Assembly: GCA_029974635.1 (NCBI GenBank)
Contig: JARKQY010000007.1
Span: forward strand, 62,001-126,000
Direction: 5' to 3'
DNA length: 64,000 nucleotides
From: Bacillota bacterium
Lineage (GTDB): Bacteria > Bacillota > UBA4882 > UBA8346
The notes under the pieces were generated by a model. The model worked only from the letters and a program-made list of their open reading frames with translations. It searched no databases and was not told the origin of the DNA. Shown piece after piece: positions 45,583 to 54,537 of this stretch (position 1 is its first letter; every line of letters begins with the position of its first letter). The translations under genes and the position numbers were made by a program.

Positions 45583-45770
45583 AGTACTTACTCAAAATCC
45601 ACTATTAATAATACTTCGACACGCCGTTTCCGCGAACCTCTTTTTTCGCCCGAAAAAACACCTCCTCTTTGGGGCTCCAACTGACTCAAACCCTTATCCT
45701 GCCTGCAGCGCGAACCCCCCGGGGAAATCATGTTCGCTTGGGGTTCGCGCGAATCGAACGATATTCTTGT
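45583..45770 (-). promoter_or_regulatory. CRISPR leader-like region of the mini-array
   Basis: Directly upstream of the intact repeat on the minus strand. It contains an AT-rich stretch next to the repeat and an 11-bp perfect inverted repeat, GCGCGAACCCC (45708-45718) / GGGGTTCGCGC (45740-45750), of a type I remember from I-C leaders. It fills the space between the array and the ParB fragment and has no ORF. Confidence 0.6.
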
Positions 45771-45774
45771 AAGT

Positions 45775-46191
45775 TTATGGGTTCACATTGAATCTTAATC
45801 TTTCTTTTGATTCGGGAGTTAGGTTTGTAGCGATTTGAATCTCTTCATGGATTACCCTGGTTGATACGCCAGTTTTTTTGGCAGTATCATCAACGAACGT
45901 CGGCGAAATTATTTCGGTAACGTTATTTCCTAAAGATTTATTCATGCCAATAGATTGAGATTGTCCTGCTTTCGTCTCCGGATGAATTGCCTCATAAATC
46001 TCTTTCCGGCGTTTCAAATGTTCGCCCCGGTCGATCAAGTCCAAATCATTCCGGATTAAGTTCTCATCGATCTTAGCCAATTCCGCCTGCAGCCCTGATA
46101 AATCAATCATATTGCATTCGATTTCTTCAAGTCCTAATTCCTGACAAGCTTTAAGCCTATGCAGTCCTGCAATGAGCTTCTTAATATAATC
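45775..46191 (-). pseudogene. ParB/Srx-fold protein fragment
   Basis: In-frame codons from 46191 read KKLIAGLHRLKACQELGLEE then IECNMIDLSGLQAELAEIDE-type sequence (here AELAKIDENLIRNDLDLIDR) and RRKEIYEAIHPETKAGQ, the C-terminal part of a ParB-like nuclease/partition domain. The conserved GxHR pattern is present (GLHR), but the N-terminal strand and start codon are lost: the frame is closed upstream by the stop of the lipoprotein gene. It also ends early (RLRFNVNP). The ORF from ATG 46110 has no clear ribosome site. Probably a remnant of a phage or plasmid gene. Confidence 0.75.
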
Positions 46192-46542
46192 TTAAAACTC
46201 TTTCAAAGGATCTGGTACCCAAGTTCCTTCTAAAGGATACTCGAAGATGAATGTTTTGTTTTCTCCGGGATTTATTTTAATTGAAGGATAAATTTGAAAC
46301 CATTTATCATAAATTTCTACAAATCTTAAATATATATACTTATCACCCGAAGTTACGTCCATAGTAACTGCCTCTCCCTTTATAATCGGTCCAAATGAAG
46401 TATGGTTCCACCGAGCATCAGATAAACTATAATAATTGTTCTGTATAGTTAATGTAGTCGGTCCTTGACTTGGGGGACTTGGGGAAAACGAACATCCTGT
46501 AATTAAAATAAAAAATAGCGAAATTATTAATAATTTCTTCAT
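46192..46542 (-). CDS. Small lipoprotein
   Basis: 116 residues with a lipobox LITGC after a hydrophobic signal; the mature part is a beta-rich domain (LTIQNNYYSLSDARWNHTSF; TFIFEYPLEGTWVPDP). AGGAGG upstream. Unknown function; phage lipoproteins of this size sometimes block superinfection, but there is no specific evidence. Its stop is in frame with the ParB fragment. Confidence 0.75.
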   Translation of the reverse strand: MKKLLIISLFFILITGCSFSPSPPSQGPTTLTIQNNYYSLSDARWNHTSFGPIIKGEAVTMDVTSGDKYIYLRFVEIYDKWFQIYPSIKINPGENKTFIFEYPLEGTWVPDPLKEF

Positions 46543-46660
46543 AAAATGACCTCCTGTTTTATTTTAATTTTCGGGAGGTTTGGAAAAATACTTTATCCAT
46601 GTATAATACAAACCTGTTGTCCAATCGATTACCACAAAAACACCGCCGCCTATAAATACC

Positions 46661-47854
46661 TTATAATTCTGCTTGTGCGATCCAATGATAATAATGATAT
46701 CTATTAGGGGTTAAATCAGTTCCCGTAACTCGAAAAGCTCTTTGAGATACATCGCTAACTGAAGCCGTTTTATTTTGGCTGTCTGTTGGCGAGCGCATGC
46801 TTCCGGCATTGCCTGTCTCGGGATTATAAATAGTTACGGTTGGTGTTGTCCGCATTATAACAGGGAACTCGATACCGTTATCATACATATCAGTTGTATT
46901 AAGCGACCATCCAATTCGTCGTCCGATAGTAGTCACAGTTCCCGGGGCTACATCAATGTTATAGCTTTTTTGACAAAACCTTAATGCTAACGCTATTTCC
47001 TGCTGTATTGGTCTCCAACGCACAGTGCTAACATTTATTCCTTTCGCAACGATCACATCCGCAATGTCGACTGTATACGTCAGTCCAATTGGCAGTATCA
47101 ATCGTAACGCTAAATAATCATTACCATCACTTCCTCGAGTTTTCCCCGCAACAGTCGGCAATGTAAATACAAATGAAAATTTCTGCCAATTCGCCGTCAA
47201 TTGGACTTGCTGACTAGTCCCGTCCACATCCGCTGATGGACTGCCGCCAATCCCGAAATGCTGCCTGAAGCCCACGCTCATTGTTTGTTCGGCATTCGCC
47301 TTTGCCCAAAAAATAACCGTACATGTCTGTCCGGCCAGGGTATCAACATATTCGATCCGCTGTTGCAATTCGGGGGCGGTTGACGCTGCGCCAGTCTGTT
47401 GCCATCGCAAATATTTCTTGGGGTTGTCCGGGACCGCAGTTTGCCCAAGGGTAAACGATTGTTGAGATACTGTTGCCGCTCCCCCGGAACCTAAACTATG
47501 CAGGGGCCACCGGTCCAGCGTATAACCTACAGAGTTAAAACTAGTCCCTCGTTGGGCTATCTCAGAACGCGGATTAATAATGTAGTTGCCGTTTGCGACG
47601 ATGGGCGAATTATCGTCATCAACCGGAACCAGCCCCAAGAAAGGATTTGTTAATTTGCCTTTAATTACCCATCCGTTATTATCCTCATTCCGTTGTTTCC
47701 AGAGATTATTTGCAGTGTCGGCCCAATTTAAAAATGGAAATACAATACTCGGTTCAGTTGGGCCAAACGCCCACTGAAAAACACCGTTTATAAGCGCTAG
47801 TGCTTCAGTTGCAGATGTCACTTGTGTTTCAAAGATTTCAATAGGTTCTCCCAT
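46661..47854 (-). CDS. Phage tail fibre/receptor-binding protein
   Basis: 397 residues. N-terminal segment (MGEPIEIFETQVTSATEALA) attaches to the tail; the middle is a carbohydrate-binding-module-like beta sandwich (NYIINPRSEIAQRGTSF, DRWPLHS, CTVIFWAKANAEQTMSVGF), a layout common in tail fibre proteins; the C-terminal ~110 residues form a beta-rich tip. It is encoded immediately before a tail-fibre assembly gene on the same strand. It would bind a cell-surface glycan. Confidence 0.8.
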   Translation of the reverse strand: MGEPIEIFETQVTSATEALALINGVFQWAFGPTEPSIVFPFLNWADTANNLWKQRNEDNNGWVIKGKLTNPFLGLVPVDDDNSPIVANGNYIINPRSEIAQRGTSFNSVGYTLDRWPLHSLGSGGAATVSQQSFTLGQTAVPDNPKKYLRWQQTGAASTAPELQQRIEYVDTLAGQTCTVIFWAKANAEQTMSVGFRQHFGIGGSPSADVDGTSQQVQLTANWQKFSFVFTLPTVAGKTRGSDGNDYLALRLILPIGLTYTVDIADVIVAKGINVSTVRWRPIQQEIALALRFCQKSYNIDVAPGTVTTIGRRIGWSLNTTDMYDNGIEFPVIMRTTPTVTIYNPETGNAGSMRSPTDSQNKTASVSDVSQRAFRVTGTDLTPNRYHYYHWIAQAEL

Positions 47855-47904
47855 TCAATTCATCCTTCTTTCCGACTTTTTTGTTCATTGCCTTACTGGG
47901 TCCA

Positions 47905-48273
47905 TCATGCCCATTCCGGCTTTTCAGGCCAAATTTCTGCTTCCGGAGTCATGGAGACAACCAAATCTCGGATTTGCTGCATATAAACAAGGGTTTCGTT
48001 ATAGATTTCTTCTGTATCGGTTGTAGGCAGTTGTGCCGCCCTTTGGGTCTCATATTGGCGAGCAACCGTGTCGGCTTCGGCTAAGAGTTCCCGCGCTTTT
48101 GGCAACACGTATTCATGTCGCCATTTTTCAAGATTAAAAACCCATTCACCAGCTGCCCATATGTGATATTTTGACGGCCGAAGAGGTACTTGCTGATCAG
48201 GTATATTAATTCTCTCGGTAAATCCGGCAATCTCATAGTAGTTGCCGTTGCTATCAATAAATCCATAGCACAT
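47905..48273 (-). CDS. Tail fibre assembly protein/chaperone-like
   Basis: 122 residues starting MCYGFIDSNGNYYEIAGFTE and ending in an Arg/Glu-rich helical half (VLPKARELLAEADTVARQYE) and WPEKPEWA. Size, the aromatic 'WxxxLEKWR' region and adjacency to the tail fibre fit small tail-assembly proteins. TGAGGGGGT upstream. It overlaps the 3' end of the Cro-like ORF in another frame. Confidence 0.6.
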   Translation of the reverse strand: MCYGFIDSNGNYYEIAGFTERINIPDQQVPLRPSKYHIWAAGEWVFNLEKWRHEYVLPKARELLAEADTVARQYETQRAAQLPTTDTEEIYNETLVYMQQIRDLVVSMTPEAEIWPEKPEWA

Positions 48274-48560
48274 ACTAAAACCCCCTCACAGTTACCCCAA
48301 ATCCCCCAGATAAGGGATATCCTCATTGACTCGAGAGTGGTAATTGTTTTACGCACAGTAAAACTTTGAGGTAAAAAAATATCCTCTCTCTTCACTTTAA
48401 GTAAAGAGGCTATTTTGTCGGCTATTTCAGGAGTTGCGGGTCGTTCTCCCGTTTCAACCATATAGTATCTACTAACTCCTATTTGAAGCTTATTGGACAT
48501 AGTTGATACAGTTTCCCCTGATTTTTCTCGAATAAGTCTTAAAACAGTTTTGTTTTCCAT
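48081..48560 (-). CDS. XRE-family HTH (Cro-like) with aberrant C-terminal extension
   Basis: The first ~75 residues are a clean XRE HTH (TVSTMSNKLQIGVSRYYMVE; RPATPEIADKIASLLKVKRE; DIFLPQSF). The natural protein probably ends soon after; the remaining ~80 residues overlap the tail-assembly gene in another frame and look like read-on translation past a deletion junction. It is divergent from the CI-like gene across three operators, so it should act as the lytic-side repressor. Confidence 0.65.
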   Translation of the reverse strand: MENKTVLRLIREKSGETVSTMSNKLQIGVSRYYMVETGERPATPEIADKIASLLKVKREDIFLPQSFTVRKTITTLESMRISLIWGIWGNCEGVLVCAMDLLIATATTMRLPDLPRELIYLISKYLFGRQNITYGQLVNGFLILKNGDMNTCCQKRGNS

Positions 48561-48572
48561 ATTTACACTACC

Positions 48573-48682
48573 TTTTACTTAATGTGAATTTTATATTTCT
48601 ATTATAGTTTCACGTAGAGTAAAAGTCAATATGTATTTAGTCTTTTTGTGAAAATTATTTTGTACTTTCACGTTTTGTGATA
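48573..48682. promoter_or_regulatory. Three 17-bp operators of the CI/Cro switch
   Basis: Sites at 48573-48589 (reverse), 48608-48624 and 48666-48682 share the pattern WTTCACRT-N3-GTRAWA; the last is the most symmetrical (TTTCACGTTTTGTGATA). They lie in the divergent gap between the two repressor genes and overlap candidate promoter elements. Confidence 0.75.
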
Positions 48683-48704
48683 CTCTTATATAAGAGGTGT
48701 AAGG

Positions 48705-49058
48705 ATGGCTACTTTTGGTTTAAGATTAAAACAACTTCGAGAAGAAAAGGGTATTACTCAAATAGATTTAGCAAAATATTTGTCTTTAGCTAACTCGACT
48801 ATATCTCAATATGAAGCTGGTAAACGCGACCCAGACTCTTCAACGCTTCAAAAATTATCTGATTATTTTAATGTGACTTTAGATTATTTATTGGGACGTT
48901 CTGATGTTTGTAATCCTGAAATTTTTTCAGATCCCGAGGTTATTACTCTTGCTCGTGCCCGTCAAAAAATGACTCCAGAACAATTAGAAAGATGGAAAAG
49001 AATAAATAGGGAGATATTTCCCGATGTATTTGGCAACGACGACACAGAAGGAAAATAG
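48705..49058 (+). CDS. CI-like XRE repressor
   Basis: A 117-residue repressor with an N-terminal HTH (LREEKGITQIDLAKYLSLAN; STISQYEAGKRDPDSSTLQK) and a short helical tail (ARARQKMTPEQLERWKRINR). There is no LexA-type protease domain, as in ICEBs1 ImmR, and the ImmA-like gene follows with overlap. GAGGTG precedes the ATG. It keeps the element silent. Confidence 0.92.
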   Translation: MATFGLRLKQLREEKGITQIDLAKYLSLANSTISQYEAGKRDPDSSTLQKLSDYFNVTLDYLLGRSDVCNPEIFSDPEVITLARARQKMTPEQLERWKRINREIFPDVFGNDDTEGK

Positions 49059-49743
49059 TTTAAGCCCCAGATACAGTTTAATTCGAAAAACAGCTTGGGA
49101 ACTTCTTTGCGAAGCAGGAGTTACCCTTCTGCCAATTGACCCTTATTCATTAATTCAAATCCACAAATGGGATTTGATTTCCGTCGGAGAATTAGCAAAG
49201 AAAACCGGCTTTTCTCGCGAAGAAACCATATCTAGCTTGGATGGCGAAGTAAAGTATTGCCCTAAAAATTGTAGATATTGCATTATTTATGACGAAAAAG
49301 CATATGAAGATAGAATTCCTTATAGCTTAGGACATGAAATTGGACACATTACGCTTGGTCACGTATTGGAATTAGAACAAGCAAAAAAGAATGGATACGA
49401 ATTAACTAATGAACAATACGATTTCTTTGAATTTGAAGCCGATATCTTTTCTAGCGAACTCTTAATGCCCACCCCGATATTATTAGAAATCGACTTAATA
49501 AAACCTACAATAATCAAGCGTTATTGTGGAGTTTCAAAGCAAGCTGCAAACACTAAAGCGAATTTTTTAAAATCGTATATCGCATACAAAAACGACCTTG
49601 AAATTACAGCGAAGATAAAGAGACAATTTAGACATTTTATAAATCTTTATCAAAAACAATACCACTTAATAAACGAAGAACATTATAGTGTTGAGGAAAA
49701 CGAAGCAGCAGCAACAAGAGACGACCCAGAAGGTCGTTTCTGA
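49024..49743 (+). CDS. ImmA/IrrE-family metallopeptidase (anti-repressor)
   Basis: 239 residues with the zinc motif GHEIGHITLGH (His-Glu-x-x-His) and the downstream FEFEADIFSSELLMP glutamate, diagnostic of ImmA. It cleaves the neighbouring repressor to induce the element. The start overlaps the repressor gene by 35 bases. The C-terminal ~70 residues are charged and ungapped. Confidence 0.93.
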   Translation: MYLATTTQKENSLSPRYSLIRKTAWELLCEAGVTLLPIDPYSLIQIHKWDLISVGELAKKTGFSREETISSLDGEVKYCPKNCRYCIIYDEKAYEDRIPYSLGHEIGHITLGHVLELEQAKKNGYELTNEQYDFFEFEADIFSSELLMPTPILLEIDLIKPTIIKRYCGVSKQAANTKANFLKSYIAYKNDLEITAKIKRQFRHFINLYQKQYHLINEEHYSVEENEAAATRDDPEGRF

Positions 49744-49908
49744 CGTTTTTAAGGCCATGTCGAATTTTAACGGTAATTTTGTCGAAAAATAACGGAAAAT
49801 TACGAATAATGCAAGGGGTTATTTAAGAAGCTATTAATCCAGAATAAGCATGTATGGTTTTTTAAGCTGTAAATAAATTTAAAACTAAAAACAACGGGAG
49901 GGGTTATC

Positions 49909-50967
49909 ATGGATTTTATCGATGAAATTAAACAGTTTTCAGCAAAGATTCAAGAAATTAAGGACAAAATCAAAACTGAGGAAGCAACAAAAGTATCAAT
50001 TATCATGCCATTTCTGCAATTATTAAATTACAACGTTTTTGATCCCCATGAAGTTGTTCCCGAATTTACTGCCGATGTTGGAACGAAGAAAGGTGAAAAA
50101 GTTGATTATGCAATATTGGTTGACGGAAAGCCATCGATTTTAATCGAGGCCAAGCCTGTTGACGATCCCCTTAAATCTCACGACGCTCAACTATATAGGT
50201 ATTTCTCCGTTACTGAATCTAAATTTGCTATTTTAACCAACGGAATCATCTATAAGTTTTATTCTGATATTCAGGAACCGAATAAGATGGATGATGCTCC
50301 TTTTTTAGAGTTTAATTTGCTCGATATAAAAGAATCGGCCGTTACTGAACTTAAAAAATTCAAAAAAGAATCCTATAATGCAGACGAGTTATTTACTTCT
50401 GCAACAGCTTTAAAGTATTCGAATAAAATCAAGTCTTTGTTTGATGAAGAATTAAAAGATCCTAAAGATGAGTTTATCAGGTATTTTATCAGAGAAATAT
50501 ATTCCGGAAAAGCTACTCAAAATGTTGTGGACAAATTTAAGCCTATAGTAAAAAGAGCATTAAGCCAATACATAAGTGACTTAATGAATGAAAGAATCAA
50601 GTCGGCTTTAGAAGCTTCCGAAGTTGAAACAGAGGTAGCCCCAACAATGGAAGAGCAAGAAGAGGAAAAAAGATCTATCGTAACTACTGCATTGGAACTG
50701 GAAGCTTTTTTCTTAGTAAAATCCATCTGCCGAGAAGTAGTGGAATCAAAACGTATTACATATAAAGACACTTTGTCATATTTTACTATCCTGCTTGATA
50801 ATAACACTTGGAGGTGGATTTGCCGCCTATATCTCAATGGCAGTAAAAAGTATTTAAGTCTTCCTAGTGGTGATAAGGAAAACAAGATATTAATCAGTAA
50901 TATAGATGATATTTATAATCATAAAACGGAAATAATAGAAGCCGTCAAAACTTATATTAGTCAGTAA
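49909..50967 (+). CDS. Stand-alone type I restriction HsdR_N-like PD-(D/E)xK nuclease
   Basis: 352 residues. The core VVPEFTADVGTKKGEKVDYA then ILVDGKPSILIEAKPVDDP supplies the Asp and Glu-x-Lys catalytic residues of the HsdR N-terminal fold; there is no helicase motor and no HsdM/S nearby. The C-terminal ~100 residues contain a small all-beta nucleic-acid-like domain (DTLSYFTILLDNNTWRWICR). GGGAGGGG upstream. Such orphans are common in prophages next to the immunity region; a role in superinfection defence is inferred. Confidence 0.82.
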   Translation: MDFIDEIKQFSAKIQEIKDKIKTEEATKVSIIMPFLQLLNYNVFDPHEVVPEFTADVGTKKGEKVDYAILVDGKPSILIEAKPVDDPLKSHDAQLYRYFSVTESKFAILTNGIIYKFYSDIQEPNKMDDAPFLEFNLLDIKESAVTELKKFKKESYNADELFTSATALKYSNKIKSLFDEELKDPKDEFIRYFIREIYSGKATQNVVDKFKPIVKRALSQYISDLMNERIKSALEASEVETEVAPTMEEQEEEKRSIVTTALELEAFFLVKSICREVVESKRITYKDTLSYFTILLDNNTWRWICRLYLNGSKKYLSLPSGDKENKILISNIDDIYNHKTEIIEAVKTYISQ

Positions 50968-50980
50968 GAGGTGTCATACG

Positions 50981-52083
50981 ATGAAAAACAAAATAATAAA
51001 GCTTTATCTCTTAATTAGTTTAACCTGGATAATCTCCTATCCAATTTGTTTTTCAGAAGAGATTGTCACCAATAAAGACGGTAAAAAAATCCTATTAAAA
51101 GATGATTATACCTGGGAATATTTTTTTGAACAAATTCCCGAAAAAACCGAAAAATCCAACCTATCGGACTCTGATTTAAATATTATTAAGACATTTAATG
51201 AATATGGCTCGTTTTTAATAAAGGACGTGTATGGTGCTAAAATAAAATACATTGTAATGAACCCCGGATTCATACCAATTCAATTCAGATATTAATGAAA
51301 GCATTATTAAATCTGCCATAAAAGATTATACGCTTTCTTGGAATACTGAGATACAGCGTGTTTTTACATTTACTGCAAAGGATAAATGGAATAATGATAA
51401 ACAAATAGATTTAACATTATTGGCATATCGAGAAAACAATGAATGGAACTATAAAATTTTTGAAGGCAAAACTGATAAGATTAAATATGATTTACATAGG
51501 ATAAATCCCAAACTATCGGAAAATCTTTATGATTATTATATTAGTTGGGATGATAAAACAACCTGTCCTTTAAAAATATTGGCCTATGAAATAAACATTG
51601 ACGAATACAATACCGTGAGCGTGGATTTAATAGTCAAAAATACTTCGAAAAAAGTTATAGCTGCATTTAAGGGTATGTTCTTAATGTTCGACAAAATGAA
51701 CCATCCGGTAACGTGGGGCGGTAGCGAAAATCGATTTAATTTTTTATGTCAAAATGAACCGGTTCCGGCACTGTCTCCAGAAACACAAATAGGTTCCTGG
51801 CCCCTTCGTTTGTATGAAAACACTCGTAAAATTAAACCTTCGATAACGGAAATTCAGTTTGAGGATGGCACTAAATGGGTACCAGTAAAGAAAAAATGAT
51901 TCTATCTTTATTGAATACGAAAAAAAGCAACAGCAACAAGAAACGACTTAAATTCAAGTCGTTTCTGAACAATCAGATGACATCCCCGCTCAAATCAAAA
52001 AACTTGCCGAGTTCAAAGAATCCGGGATACTCACGGAACAAGAATTCGCCAGTAAAAAGGCTGAATTGCTTGCGAGGATGTAA
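50981..52083 (+). pseudogene. Broken exported protein with SHOCT tail
   Basis: Pieces: 50981-51295 starts with a signal peptide (KLYLLISLTWIISYPICF) and reads to a stop, but a one-base shift in the C4 run at 51262-51265 continues the protein (PDSYQFNSDINESIIKSAIK) into the frame of 51420-51899. After a further frame change near 51890 the sequence reads IFIEYEKKQQQQETT, stop, and then a clean SHOCT domain (DDIPAQIKKLAEFKESGILT EQEFASKKAELLARM in two blocks). At least three lesions, so a decayed gene. Confidence 0.75.
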
Positions 52084-52107
52084 TAAATCAAGAAAGGGTG
52101 TTTGGAT

Positions 52108-52323
52108 ATGTCTACTTGCCCAAAATGTAATAATCATACTTTTACAATTCAAGAAAATACTCCTGCTGGTTCTAATTTTAAATTAATGTTTGTTCAATGC
52201 TCTTCCTGTGGTGCTGTAGTTGGAGTAATAGATTGTTTTAATATTGGAAATTTAATACTTCAGCAAAATAAAGCTCTTAAAAAGATTGCAGGGCAACTAG
52301 ATGTTCATGTTGATTTAGATTAA
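52108..52323 (+). CDS. Small zinc-ribbon protein
   Basis: 71 residues from ATG 52108 (AGAAAGGGTG upstream) with CPKCNN and CSSCGA forming a four-cysteine zinc ribbon, then a helix (LQQNKALKKIAGQLD). Function unknown. Confidence 0.75.
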   Translation: MSTCPKCNNHTFTIQENTPAGSNFKLMFVQCSSCGAVVGVIDCFNIGNLILQQNKALKKIAGQLDVHVDLD

Positions 52324-52432
52324 GCTTGCTTAATTTTAAACCTTTCCGACTAATTTCAATCCCCCTCCCCTCTCTCTACTTAAAGAAGCTGAGGGTTTGA
52401 ATTCATAATAACAATGAAGGATAAGTATAAAG

Positions 52433-52951
52433 ATGACTAGTATTTTAGACTTGTTACGTGATTACCAAGGGATAATTGGCGTACTTGCGGGGATGTTTGG
52501 TGCACAAGCATTGCGAAACATGGGTAAAACTCACATTGAATTTCAAAATTGCAGTTTCAAATATATGAAAATAGGATACGACGAATTGGGGCAATTTATT
52601 GAGAAAGAAATTTTGCCATCAACTGAAGGTCAGAACGATTGTTATTTTTCAATGGATATAGAGATTTATAATAGCTCCGAAACACCAAGGATATTAAGAA
52701 ATCTTCAGATACAATTTAACAAAAATAAAAAAATAATCGGGAAATCAATCCCTCAAGATGAGGCTACTGAAAAAACTTCAGCGAGTGGAAGCAGAGTAGA
52801 TGATTTAAAAATCATAAATATCCATGCCAAGGAGATCAAAAGATTTTCTATTAGTGGTTGCATTGGATTAGAAACCAATTTTGATAAGGTGTATTTCACT
52901 GCAACCCAGAATAGATCCAAAAAGCTAAAAAAATTAATATTAAGAGTATAA
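52433..52951 (+). CDS. Hypothetical protein with N-terminal hydrophobic helix
   Basis: 172 residues; the first ~28 (LLRDYQGIIGVLAGMFGAQA) could anchor it in the membrane, followed by a beta-rich domain (FSMDIEIYNSSETPRILRNL, IQFNKNKKIIGKS). No family recognised. AT-rich, like the rest of the cargo. Confidence 0.6.
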   Translation: MTSILDLLRDYQGIIGVLAGMFGAQALRNMGKTHIEFQNCSFKYMKIGYDELGQFIEKEILPSTEGQNDCYFSMDIEIYNSSETPRILRNLQIQFNKNKKIIGKSIPQDEATEKTSASGSRVDDLKIINIHAKEIKRFSISGCIGLETNFDKVYFTATQNRSKKLKKLILRV

Positions 52952-53001
52952 GAGTATTACCCTACCTGCCAGGTCCACAGGTTCGATTCCTGTCGAGCGC
53001 A
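52951..53001 (+). pseudogene. tRNA 3'-end fragment
   Basis: A perfect T-arm (ACAGG-TTCGATT-CCTGT, 52977-52993) followed by an acceptor-like CGAGCGC and A, with no matching 5' half upstream. It looks like the 3' part of a tRNA captured by an earlier integration event. Confidence 0.6.
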
Positions 53002-53076
53002 AGCGTAGTTACTTTTTCAGGCAGCCGTTTCGGCGCGGGCTGCGGCGGCACCATAATTTTTAACTGGAGAAATAAA

Positions 53077-53592
53077 ATGAGTGATACTATCATTGGGGCA
53101 ATTATTGGATCATTAGGCGTGATTATCGGTGCTTTAATACAAGTAATGCCGGTTATTCAAAAAAATATTTCAATAAATATCAACAAAACGAGAAAATCAA
53201 ATCAATCAAGTATCATAGGGATTTGGAATATAGTTTGGGACTATGAAAAACAAGAAATTCCGGTCAAGTGTGAAACTTATTTTGTTTTAGAAGGCATTAA
53301 TTCTGTAATAGGAATTGGTCATAATTCTGAACAAAATTGGCATTTTTTATTAAAAGGAATTATAAAATACCCTCATATTTTTGGGACTTGGCATTCAAAG
53401 GTTGATAATTATGGAGGAGTCTTTTTAGTATCGATCGACAATGGGCATAAAAAATTTAGGGGTCAAGCTTTGCGCATAGGCGGAGATATTGCTACAATAA
53501 GCGGAATAAAAATACTAAATGAAAAACCTTCTAAAAAGTTAATAAAGTTAACAAAACAAGACAAGGATTATTTAAAGAATTATAACCTATAA
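53077..53592 (+). CDS. Hypothetical protein: membrane helix plus beta-rich domain
   Basis: 171 residues with one or two closely packed N-terminal hydrophobic stretches (IIGAIIGSLGVIIGALIQVM) and a C-terminal beta-rich domain of ~115 residues (IIGIWNIVWDYEKQEI, FVLEGINSVIGIGH, GTWHSKVDNYGGVFLVSI). The plan is reminiscent of small membrane-plus-beta-barrel immune effectors such as Cap15, but no cyclase gene is present and the resemblance is only architectural. Confidence 0.55.
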   Translation: MSDTIIGAIIGSLGVIIGALIQVMPVIQKNISININKTRKSNQSSIIGIWNIVWDYEKQEIPVKCETYFVLEGINSVIGIGHNSEQNWHFLLKGIIKYPHIFGTWHSKVDNYGGVFLVSIDNGHKKFRGQALRIGGDIATISGIKILNEKPSKKLIKLTKQDKDYLKNYNL

Positions 53593-53739
53593 CAATATTA
53601 TTTTTAGGATGAAAACAGTGACGGAACAGAAAATCTTGAGTCTAATGAATCTCGAGCTGGCATCACAAAATTTTTAGGAACGCTACAAGAGGAGAAGTAG
53701 AGTAAAAATGAAGAAAAATACTTAAGGAGCGTTTACAAT

Positions 53740-54537
53740 ATGAAAAATGATATTGAAGCAAAAAATTGGGTTAATTTGCAAGAGTTATTATTTGAAAAAT
53801 GCTATACTCCAGAGATAAAACGATTTCGATCGCCTTTCGTTTTCCGAGGTTTATTTGATTCTTCATATAAACTTTCAACAAGTCTGATTAGGCTTGAAGG
53901 TAATTCTCAAAAAATGGAAAAACATTTATTAAGGAATTTCAAAAAATATGCACAAAAAGATTTAGTATCAGTAGATTCAGATTGGAATTGGCTTTCAGTG
54001 GCGCAGCATCACGGATTACCCACTCGTCTTTTAGATTGGACATTTTCGCCATATGTAGCTTTGCATTTTGCCACAGTTGAAATTTCTAAAAGCAATATAG
54101 ATGGTGCAATTTGGTGTGTTGATTTTATAAAAGCAAAGGAATTATTACCAGAAATATTAAAAGAAGCGCTCAACAAAGAAGAAGCAAATGGATTTTCGGT
54201 AGATATTTTGAATAAAGTATGCCCTACATTAGAAGAATTTGATAAATTAAAACAAACAGAACAAGATTTTATAGTTTTTTTTGAACCACCTTCAATTGAT
54301 GAAAGGATCGTCAATCAATTTGCGTTATTTTCAGTTATATCAAATCCTTCAAAAAGGTTTGATGAGTGGCTTGATAACTACCCAGAGTTATACTATAGGA
54401 TTATTATACCATCCAATCTAAAATGGGAAATACGAGATAAATTAGATCAAGCAAATATAACTGAAAGAGTATTATTCCCTGGACTAGATGGACTTAGTGC
54501 ATGGCTAAAAAGATGGTATACAAGTCAAAATATCTAG
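53740..54537 (+). CDS. FRG-domain protein 1
   Basis: 265 residues with the full FRG signature: FVFRGLFDSSYKLSTSLIR near the N-terminus and SVAQHHGLPTRLLDWTFSPY VALHFA (two blocks) in the core. The FRG fold is common in phage and mobile elements; its biochemical activity is not settled. ATAAGGAG-like site upstream (AAGGAGCG). Together with the second FRG gene it suggests a defence or anti-defence cargo zone. Confidence 0.88.
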   Translation: MKNDIEAKNWVNLQELLFEKCYTPEIKRFRSPFVFRGLFDSSYKLSTSLIRLEGNSQKMEKHLLRNFKKYAQKDLVSVDSDWNWLSVAQHHGLPTRLLDWTFSPYVALHFATVEISKSNIDGAIWCVDFIKAKELLPEILKEALNKEEANGFSVDILNKVCPTLEEFDKLKQTEQDFIVFFEPPSIDERIVNQFALFSVISNPSKRFDEWLDNYPELYYRIIIPSNLKWEIRDKLDQANITERVLFPGLDGLSAWLKRWYTSQNI

